Below, in pieces: positions 1 through 5,069 of a stretch of 6,314 nt of DNA. Position 1 is the stretch's first letter. Every line of letters starts with the position of its first letter. Position numbers and translations under genes: made by a program. Source of the DNA: Chitinophagaceae bacterium. GTDB lineage: Bacteria > Bacteroidota > Bacteroidia > Chitinophagales > Chitinophagaceae. The stretch is from the NCBI GenBank assembly GCA_023251335.1, contig JAHEZA010000155.1, positions 1-6,314 of the forward strand. The letters are read 5' to 3'. The notes under the pieces were generated by a model. It saw nothing but the letters and a program-made list of their open reading frames with translations. It was not told the origin of the DNA and searched no databases.

Positions 1-2709
1 GTTTCGCGCTTCACTTCCATATACCGGATCTACTTTGGTAAGCACCATCACCACATTTTGCGCTTCATTGGGGTCAAAAATAAATTGGGCATTCTTTACC
101 GGGGCAGCTAATTTTTTTTCCGGCAATAATGTAGCGCTGCCGGGTTTTATCACGCTGCTCTCTACTCCCGGAGCCTGAGCTATGATAGCGCGCGGCGTGT
201 TTACGTTGGTTACTATTTTCGCATCATCATATACCACTATTTGTGAATCTTCTTTTTGGCGTACCACCTGCAGATTGGTGAGATAACGCTCAATACTATC
301 GCGCCTTCCCAATACATCAATCATGATCGCCGCCTTTTCTTTCATCGGATTTTTGGGATAGTTATTAACTATTTCATGCAATACATTTATAGCTGCACTG
401 TCTTGTCGTTTCTGAATATAATAAACCGATTGAATGTAAAGTAATTGAGGATTCCAATAGCTTTTGCCATAGAGGCTGTCTGCCCGGTTTTTTTCCTGGA
501 TGGCTTTATCAAAATTGCCTTCTATAAAAAGGTTATAAATGTCGTCGTAGCGTCTGGTTGCAGCTGTATCTTTTTTGGAAGGATTAAAACTGTCAGGACG
601 AAGAACATATTGTGTATAGATGCTTTTTGGATATTTATTTAGCAACAGGTTCTTAAAATAATCGGCCTGTTGAGTGTTACCGGTTTTGCGGTAGCAATAA
701 GAAAGATTTAAATATAATTCACCATTATAAAGACTGTCCGGAAAACGTTTTAAAGATTTCTCGTAGGCATCTATTGCAGCGTAATAATCTTCCAATAATT
801 CCTGGTAATTTTTACCGAGTTGAAAGAGCGAGCGTGCTACTTTGGAATTGGAAGTATCCATTGCGGTTTTCGTGAGGGGAACATTTGCGAGCAAGCCTTG
901 TTCGGATATATCGTGCTGTATTTGGGTGCCCATTGCGTCTTCCTGGATATCTGCAGTTTGCGTTGCGCTACTATCAGCTACTTCATCGGGATTGCTGCCT
1001 GGAGCACTCATGGTAATGGACCGGCTTGAAACCGAAGAAAGCCTCCAGTTATCAACGTTTTTTCTATTGCCCCATTTACTCTTAAACTCATTATATCCGT
1101 GTCCCTTTAAATCATTATTATAAAAATACCAGTCGCCTTTGGCACCGTTGGCGGAAAAAATATCTGAGGATTGATTTTGAGACCTGAAGTAATCAGATGC
1201 AGAATTCGTGTTGCCATAATTTGCGCCTTTAACACCTCTTTCCTTGCTTAATCTTTTTGAAAGATTTTTTATGAACAGCGTTCTATCATAAGGTGATAAA
1301 GCGGCTAATGCCTGTAGGCTGTCTTCCCGTTCAATGATATTCAGGTTCCTCACTATTTGTTTTAGCGCTTCCTTTCGTATTTTGATCTCATTAATATTTT
1401 TTAGGGAAGTATCGCTTATCTGGAGGCTGTCATAAAAATTATATGCCTCATGGTAATTTTTTTGTTGGTAATTTATTGCTGCCAATTGAAGAAAAGCCTG
1501 ATCCTTCAAAGAAAGATTCTCCTTGTTATAATCGGTGCTTTTTTTGTAATAAATCTTAGCTGCGGTAGTATCCGGCTTTTCCAAAGCCAGCTCAGCCGCG
1601 GAGTAAAAAATGATGTCCCGGTAAGGCTCAAATTTATCTTTGCGCGCCATGTGTTTCAATGTTGAAATGCTTTTATCAATCTCAGCCGGATCTTTACTTT
1701 TTAGCATTTTGGCTTTATTAAGATTGGCGTAAATGTCCATCAATGGATCGGTAGTTGCTTTGATGGCTTTATCATAATATTGCGATGCGGTGTCCTGGCG
1801 ATTGGCCATCTCATGTAGTTGCGCCAACAGGTAGTATCTTCTCGCTTTGTCTGCTTCATCCATGGCATTGGGCAAGCCTTTCATCATATAAGCAACAGCA
1901 CTGTCATATATTTGTTGTTTAAAAAACCAATATCCCTGTACTTCTTCAAAATAGGGATCAAGGCGACCCGGAAACAATGGATCATTTTTTAATGTATTGA
2001 TTAAGCCAGCAGCTATTGCATATTTTCCGGAGTCTGTCAGTACCCTTATCTGCCATACAAAAGCGTCGTTTCTGCTGGGTGGCCGGGAAACGACGTTGTC
2101 AAAGAAGTTCCTGTCTTCCTTGCTGGAAACGCTGACGAAGTCTTTTCTGCCATCGTCATTAGAGCCAACCACATATTTGTCGTCCATACTTTTCTTTTTC
2201 CCCGGCTGCAGATTGAAATTAATAAACTGGAAAGTCATGATAGCGGAATCGAAATCTTTTCTGAAATAATACGCTTCACCAATAAGCAGGTAAAGATTAT
2301 CTACCCAATTACTACGTAGGTCGTGCAGTAATATTCCTGCAGTTGCTTTGTAAATTACTGAATCCAGTTCTGTTTTTTGAGAAGCAGTGTTGTCTAATGA
2401 ATAGCTATAATAAGAAAGTAGTTTTGAATAATCGTCTTGTTGGGATAAACGCGCCCGTTCAATCACAGCATCGATCTTGTTATTGGCGTTATAAAAATAA
2501 TTGTAGTGAGATACGGTATTCTGAATAAACTTTCTTGGTACGGTGAATTTTTTCTCACCGGTTTTTTCAGATTTTAATGTCTTTTCTTTGAACTTGTCGG
2601 GCTTGTCTTTTCGCAGGTCAAAAGTTATATTACCCAATTGCGCATGAACATCCGGAAGCAAAAAAAACAAAATAAATAAAACAGACATAAATCTGATCCG
2701 GTAATTCAT
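1..2709 (-). CDS. sprE: SprE/PorW-family type IX secretion TPR protein (C terminus cut by window edge)
   Basis: 903 codons are visible from the ATG at 2709, with no stop before the left edge. SprE (Flavobacterium) and PorW (Porphyromonas) are envelope TPR proteins needed for type IX secretion and gliding; PorW is reported to link the PorK/N ring to the Sov translocon. Seen here: signal peptide 1-23 (hydrophobic 7-19, likely cut after VHA), then a family-like block at 57-130 (PRKFIQNTVSHYNYFYNANN, DDYSKLLSYYSYSLD, LDSVIYK). TPR-like helix pairs lie near 137-165, 255-280, 291-318, 404-428, 625-660, 664-695 and 752-785. The hallmark central motif is at 526-558 (DWYFYN, FKSKWGNR, DNWRLS), followed by a Ser/Asp-rich linker around 560-620. 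The final visible stretch (QNVVMVLTKVDPVYGSEARN) looks like the start of a C-terminal domain that is mostly missing. The start is fixed by an in-frame TAA about ten codons upstream with no other ATG between. The first cysteine is residue 672, so the lipoprotein cysteine expected for SprE is absent. The gene diverges from the AtpZ operon. Family assignment rests on recalled motifs. Confidence 0.87.
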   Translation of the reverse strand, partial: MNYRIRFMSVLFILFFLLPDVHAQLGNITFDLRKDKPDKFKEKTLKSEKTGEKKFTVPRKFIQNTVSHYNYFYNANNKIDAVIERARLSQQDDYSKLLSYYSYSLDNTASQKTELDSVIYKATAGILLHDLRSNWVDNLYLLIGEAYYFRKDFDSAIMTFQFINFNLQPGKKKSMDDKYVVGSNDDGRKDFVSVSSKEDRNFFDNVVSRPPSRNDAFVWQIRVLTDSGKYAIAAGLINTLKNDPLFPGRLDPYFEEVQGYWFFKQQIYDSAVAYMMKGLPNAMDEADKARRYYLLAQLHEMANRQDTASQYYDKAIKATTDPLMDIYANLNKAKMLKSKDPAEIDKSISTLKHMARKDKFEPYRDIIFYSAAELALEKPDTTAAKIYYKKSTDYNKENLSLKDQAFLQLAAINYQQKNYHEAYNFYDSLQISDTSLKNINEIKIRKEALKQIVRNLNIIEREDSLQALAALSPYDRTLFIKNLSKRLSKERGVKGANYGNTNSASDYFRSQNQSSDIFSANGAKGDWYFYNNDLKGHGYNEFKSKWGNRKNVDNWRLSSVSSRSITMSAPGSNPDEVADSSATQTADIQEDAMGTQIQHDISEQGLLANVPLTKTAMDTSNSKVARSLFQLGKNYQELLEDYYAAIDAYEKSLKRFPDSLYNGELYLNLSYCYRKTGNTQQADYFKNLLLNKYPKSIYTQYVLRPDSFNPSKKDTAATRRYDDIYNLFIEGNFDKAIQEKNRADSLYGKSYWNPQLLYIQSVYYIQKRQDSAAINVLHEIVNNYPKNPMKEKAAIMIDVLGRRDSIERYLTNLQVVRQKEDSQIVVYDDAKIVTNVNTPRAIIAQAPGVESSVIKPGSATLLPEKKLAAPVKNAQFIFDPNEAQNVVMVLTKVDPVYGSEARN

Positions 2710-2778
2710 GAATAAGTTCAATTTTATAGAATAAGATTATGCAAAAAGCTAACCGAAAATAGATTAACTTTCTTTCTG

Positions 2779-2786
2779 CAAAAATA
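2779..2786 (-). promoter_or_regulatory. Candidate -7 promoter element for the sprE-like gene
   Basis: Read on the minus strand, this is TATTTTTG, a full match to the Bacteroidota -7 consensus TAnnTTTG. It lies about 70 nt upstream of the ATG at 2709. No TTTG (-33) box sits at the usual 19-21 nt spacing, so support is only partial, and AT-rich DNA makes chance matches likely. Confidence 0.3.
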
Positions 2787-2858
2787 TTTTAAAAATACGG
2801 TTATTTGGGTTAATAAGCCCACAAATGGGAAACGTGTATTATTTTTAACAACCTGAGA

Positions 2859-2987
2859 ATGAATAACGCTAAAATGGAATATGAGATTGCGCGAAACAGA
2901 TTGGAATACGCAAGAAACAAGAAACAAGAAACAAAAAGAAAAAATAAAAGACAAAAGACAAGAAACAAAAAGCAACGATACCTATAG
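2859..2987 (+). CDS. Possible small basic peptide, 42 codons, upstream of atpZ
   Basis: The frame runs from ATG at 2859 to TAG at 2985-2987 and ends 21 nt before the AtpZ start codon. The peptide begins MNNAKMEYEIARNRLEYARN and continues as a Lys/Arg/Gln/Asn-rich tail; 16 of 42 residues are Lys or Arg and 4 are Glu, and RNKKQ occurs twice. The first 20 residues could form an amphipathic helix. Against a real gene: no Shine-Dalgarno sequence precedes the ATG, and the tail is a direct translation of the nearly T-free repeat tract, where stop codons are rare by composition alone. I recognise no family. It could be a leader peptide for the atpZ operon, a small independent protein, or a chance frame; chance is the most likely. 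Confidence 0.2.
   Translation: MNNAKMEYEIARNRLEYARNKKQETKRKNKRQKTRNKKQRYL
2911..2973 (+). repeat. Degenerate 7-nt tandem repeat, A/G-rich (CAAGAAA type)
   Basis: Three perfect copies of CAAGAAA occupy 2911-2931, followed by CAAAAAG. After an A-run containing the only T (2945) come two copies of AAAAGAC (2946-2959), then AAGAAAC and AAAAAGC. Cytosines fall every 7 nt at 2911, 2918, 2925, 2932 and again at 2952, 2959, 2966, 2973. The two series are 20 nt apart, one less than three units, as expected for an array with a single-base deletion. From 2911 to 2978, 49 of 68 bases are A. The array lies in the presumed leader of the atpZ operon. Confidence 0.75.
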
Positions 2988-2994
2988 GCAGGAT

Positions 2995-3000
2995 AAAGGA
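2995..3000 (+). promoter_or_regulatory. Shine-Dalgarno-like site for atpZ
   Basis: AAAGGA lies 8 nt before the ATG at 3009, a good spacing. It supports that start and is notable because the other starts in this window lack a clear GGA core. Confidence 0.5.
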
Positions 3001-3008
3001 ATTAAATA

Positions 3009-3218
3009 ATGAAATCAAAAAAAGAAACCAACAGAGAATTATTGCAATATGCCGGAATGGGAATGCAATTCCTTATAAGTATTGGTTTAGGAATATTTAT
3101 TGGTATAAAAGCGGACAGATGGTTACATTTTTCATTTCCTTTGCTGGTTTGGATTTTGCCGTTGCTTATTATTGCAGGGCTTATTATTAAAATTATAAAA
3201 GACACTTCAAAAAAATGA
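3009..3218 (+). CDS. atpZ: AtpZ/AtpI-family protein, first gene of operon
   Basis: The 69-residue product has a short basic N terminus (MKSKKETNR) and two membrane helices at about 19-35 and 45-63. The first contains the glycine-spaced pattern typical of AtpZ (YAGMGMQF, then GLGIFIGIKADRW), including the Gly-x-x-x-Asp-x-Trp close of helix 1. AtpZ proteins are small inner-membrane partners of AtpI at the head of F0F1 ATP synthase operons. They have been linked to c-ring assembly and, in some bacteria, to ion (Mg2+ or Ca2+) uptake. Length and topology fit. Its stop overlaps the next start by 4 nt (ATGA), indicating translational coupling. The gene faces the sprE-like gene, an arrangement I recall from other Bacteroidota where atpB follows soon after. 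The family call is firm; the exact role is inferred. Confidence 0.82.
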   Translation: MKSKKETNRELLQYAGMGMQFLISIGLGIFIGIKADRWLHFSFPLLVWILPLLIIAGLIIKIIKDTSKK

Positions 3219-3616
3219 CTGAAAGCCCTTCAAGAAAAACATTGCCGCTGGTTGTAATTTGCATTGGTGTTATCATGCTGATTATGATTTTTAAAAATAA
3301 GTTAGTTCACTATGGTTTGAATGTTGGATTCTTAAATATTGCAAATGTGATCATATTTTTTCTTACCTACTTTAGTTTTCTCATACAGCTAAAGGGAGTA
3401 AGTTCTAAAAGTGCTCATGCATTCGTGCGCGGGCTGTATGCTTCTCTTATGCTGAAAATGTTTGTAATTATAGGTGGTTTGTTTATATATATTTACGGAT
3501 TTGGAGGCAGCGTAAATGTGCCCGCCCTATTTGTAGCAATGGTGCTTTATCTTGTGTATACCTCGATAGAAGTAAAACAGTTAATGAAAATAGCCCGCAA
3601 GAAAACTGATGACTAA
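3215..3616 (+). CDS. Four-helix membrane protein, probable AtpI-like ATP synthase assembly factor
   Basis: The 133-residue product has four predicted membrane helices at about 10-26, 40-58, 76-95 and 101-120, separated by short loops, and a Lys/Arg-rich C-terminal tail (KQLMKIARKKTDD). There is no signal peptide or catalytic motif. Size, helix count and position directly behind AtpZ match AtpI (ATP synthase subunit I), which helps assemble the c-ring in other bacteria. The sequence itself is too divergent to assign by motif, so I give no symbol. The start overlaps the atpZ stop by 4 nt. The stop overlaps the next gene by 8 nt, so all three are probably made from one transcript. An unrelated small Bacteroidota membrane family is the main alternative. 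Confidence 0.68.
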   Translation: MTESPSRKTLPLVVICIGVIMLIMIFKNKLVHYGLNVGFLNIANVIIFFLTYFSFLIQLKGVSSKSAHAFVRGLYASLMLKMFVIIGGLFIYIYGFGGSVNVPALFVAMVLYLVYTSIEVKQLMKIARKKTDD

Positions 3617-4238
3617 GAAAGAATCCCCTTTACATCAATTGAACAGTTATTTACCCGAAGGGGCGTACGAAGATGTGTCCTATTATTTAATGGAATATAA
3701 AGTGCACCTGACGGTTACCCGCGAAAGGCTTACCAAATTGGGCGATTACCGTAACAAGCACCTCGATAAAAATCATCGCATCAGCGTAAATGGAAACCTG
3801 AATAAATTCTCTTTTCTGATCACGTTGCTGCATGAACTTGGCCACCTGGTAGCTTATGAAAAATATGGGAACCGTATACAGGCACACGGGGCGCAATGGA
3901 AAAATGAATATGGAAATATTTTGGCTCGCTTTATTTCAAAAAAAATATTCCCTTCCGATATTGAAAAAGAGTTACTGAAAACATTAAAAAACCCAGGCGC
4001 CAGTTCCTGCGCAGAGGCCCCTTTGCTTAGAATTTTGAAAAAATATGATCCGCATAAGCCCGGCGTTTTTCTATTGGAAGAATTACCGCATGAAAGTTTG
4101 TTCAGGTTTAAAAACGGCCTTATTTATAAGAAGGGCAACAGGCAGCGAACCCGTTTTTTATGCCAGGATATTTCCAACAAGAGGCTGTTTCTGTTTAGCC
4201 CGGTAACCGAGGTGGAATTGGTAAAGAGAAACGAATAA
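3609..4238 (+). CDS. SprT-like zinc metalloprotease domain protein
   Basis: The 209-residue product contains the zincin motif HELGH at 75-79 (two zinc-binding His plus catalytic Glu76). HGAQW at 93-97 follows, where His93 is the likely third zinc ligand, as in SprT/SPRTN-type domains. The N-terminal part (about 14-70) supplies the strand-helix segment usually preceding HExxH. Many SprT proteins end in a four-cysteine zinc ribbon. Here the equivalent tail (about 160-207, with KKGNRQRTRFLC) has one Cys, and the whole protein has only Cys134 and Cys185, so a zinc ribbon cannot form. SPRTN cleaves DNA-protein crosslinks in eukaryotes; bacterial SprT-like proteins are poorly characterised, so the substrate here is unknown. 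There is no signal peptide, so it is probably cytoplasmic. The start overlaps the previous gene by 8 nt, placing it in the AtpZ operon. SprT is unrelated to the gliding gene series sprA-sprE despite the name. Confidence 0.82.
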   Translation: MTKKESPLHQLNSYLPEGAYEDVSYYLMEYKVHLTVTRERLTKLGDYRNKHLDKNHRISVNGNLNKFSFLITLLHELGHLVAYEKYGNRIQAHGAQWKNEYGNILARFISKKIFPSDIEKELLKTLKNPGASSCAEAPLLRILKKYDPHKPGVFLLEELPHESLFRFKNGLIYKKGNRQRTRFLCQDISNKRLFLFSPVTEVELVKRNE

Positions 4239-4260
4239 ATCGGTGTAATAGAATCTGAAA

Positions 4261-4291
4261 ATTGTTTTCATAGTAAACTAACTTATTTATG
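4261..4291 (+). promoter_or_regulatory. Candidate promoter for the TMEM175-like gene
   Basis: ATTG at 4261-4264 (one mismatch to the -33 TTTG box) and TATTTATG at 4284-4291 (one mismatch to TAnnTTTG) are separated by 19 nt, the expected Bacteroidota spacing. Transcription would begin near 4297, about 55 nt before the ATG at 4354. Both boxes are imperfect and the spacer is AT-rich, so this is a weak call. Confidence 0.3.
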
Positions 4292-4292
4292 C

Positions 4293-4326
4293 AATTCCTA
4301 TTTTTTCCTTGAAAAGGAATAGAATT
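4293..4326 (+). other. Hairpin in the SprT-TMEM175 spacer
   Basis: A perfect 6-bp stem TTCCTT/AAGGAA (4305-4310 with 4314-4319) closes a GAA loop. Flanking bases can extend it through TA/TA and AATTC/GAATT (4293-4297 with 4322-4326), with bulges on the left arm. No strong T-run follows on the plus strand, so a classical intrinsic terminator is unlikely. It may be a weak end signal for the operon or a 5' leader structure of the TMEM175-like transcript. The rest of 4239-4353 shows nothing else clear. Confidence 0.4.
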
Positions 4327-4353
4327 ATTTAATTTCCGTTCTAAAAGTAAATC

Positions 4354-4935
4354 ATGAGCAAAGGAAGGTTAGAAGCATTCAGCGATGGCGTATTGGCCAT
4401 CATCATCACCATCATGGTACTGGAATTGCGTCCGCCTGAAGGAAGCTCTTTCGAGGCATTAAAGCCGCTGATGCCAAAATTTATCAGCTATGTGCTCAGC
4501 TTTGTTTACATCGGTATTTATTGGAATAATCACCACCACTTATTTCACGCAGTCAATCATGTAAACGGAAAAATTCTATGGTGCAACACGTTGCTGTTAT
4601 TTTGTATTTCATTAGTTTCTTTTGCAACAGCCTGGATGGGCGAAAATCATTTTGTTGCCGCGCCGGTGGCTTTGTACGGTATTGTTTTGTTGATGTGCGG
4701 TATTTCCTATTGGTTGTTAGTTAAGGCGCTGCTACGGCACCATGGCAAAGATTCCTTATTAGCTGCTTCTATCGGCAATGATTTTAAAGGAAAAATATCC
4801 ATTATTATTTATATCCTTGGCGTTTTAATTTCATTTTATAACTCATGGATCAGTATGGGATTGTATACCGTGGTTGCCCTGATTTGGTTTATTCCCGATA
4901 CAAGGATTGAAAAAAGAATTGAGAAAGAAATATAA
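4354..4935 (+). CDS. TMEM175-family potassium channel subunit (DUF1211)
   Basis: The 193-residue product opens with the family signature RxxxFSDGV (Arg5, Phe9-Ser10-Asp11). Helix 1 (about 10-25) continues to the MVLEL end that lines the pore in this family. Further helices lie at about 40-58, 75-94, 101-124, 146-161 and 165-180, giving the six-helix layout of bacterial TMEM175. The conserved WNNHHHLF (57-64) follows helix 2. Bacterial TMEM175 proteins assemble as tetramers and pass potassium with modest selectivity, using hydrophobic constrictions in helix 1 instead of the classical TVGYG filter, which is absent here as expected. The start is fixed because the signature begins at residue 5. 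The C-terminal tail is charged (RIEKRIEKEI). The gene is separated by 115 nt from the SprT-like gene and 134 nt from the CLC gene, so it is probably its own transcription unit. The family call is firm; conductance is inferred. Confidence 0.87.
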   Translation: MSKGRLEAFSDGVLAIIITIMVLELRPPEGSSFEALKPLMPKFISYVLSFVYIGIYWNNHHHLFHAVNHVNGKILWCNTLLLFCISLVSFATAWMGENHFVAAPVALYGIVLLMCGISYWLLVKALLRHHGKDSLLAASIGNDFKGKISIIIYILGVLISFYNSWISMGLYTVVALIWFIPDTRIEKRIEKEI

Positions 4936-5069
4936 AACGGGAACCTATGTTTTTAGCCAACCAATCACTCAATTAAATTTCATTGTGAAAAATTTTCCTC
5001 CCAAAACATCGCCAAAAAATATTAAATTGTGTTGGACTTTTCTCTGAACATAGCGGCGAAGTTTGAAGT
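4936..5069. other. Spacer between TMEM175-like and CLC genes
   Basis: This 134-nt AT-rich spacer contains no convincing terminator hairpin. A loose promoter-like pair exists (TTTT at 4951-4954, then 19 nt, then TAAATTTC at 4974-4981, one mismatch to TAnnTTTG), but it is weak. No Shine-Dalgarno sequence precedes the CLC start. Confidence 0.3.

Larger units (their letters stand above)
2710..3008. other. Divergent intergenic region between sprE-like gene and atpZ operon
   Basis: This 299-nt spacer separates two divergently transcribed units and must carry both promoters. The left half is AT-rich and holds the only full match to the Bacteroidota -7 element, on the minus strand. The right half (2911-2978) is a nearly T-free A/G tract with a 7-nt periodicity, overlapped by a 42-codon plus-strand frame. 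Between about 2861 and 3008 the plus strand has no sequence resembling TAnnTTTG. The atpZ promoter is therefore probably left of 2861 (TATTTTTA at 2840-2847 is a one-mismatch candidate without a -33 partner), giving a leader above 140 nt. Confidence 0.6.

Noticed and set aside
256..2528. Several plus-strand frames of 60-93 codons across this interval
   Set aside because: All are antisense to the continuous SprE-like frame, are short, and show no protein-family features.
2806..2829. Small competing stems where CCCA (2818-2821) can pair with TGGG on either side (2806-2809 or 2826-2829)
   Set aside because: The stems are only 4-6 bp including a G-U pair. Such pairings are frequent by chance and do not resemble a known riboswitch or attenuator.
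2724..2975. Minus-strand 83-codon frame with a Cys- and Phe-rich hydrophobic start resembling a membrane or lipoprotein signal
   Set aside because: Its first half is the complement of the A/G repeat tract, which automatically encodes Phe, Leu, Ser and Cys. It also covers the likely promoter area of the sprE-like gene.
3002..3205. Minus-strand 67-codon frame overlapping atpZ
   Set aside because: It is the exact antisense of the AtpZ gene, which has a Shine-Dalgarno-like site, family motifs and coupled downstream genes.
3687..3896. Minus-strand 69-codon frame inside the SprT-like gene
   Set aside because: It is antisense to the HELGH-containing coding region and has no supporting motif.
4981..5000. 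GAAAAATTTTC near-palindrome as a possible terminator after the TMEM175-like gene
   Set aside because: The arms abut with no loop and contain almost no GC, so a stable RNA hairpin would not form.
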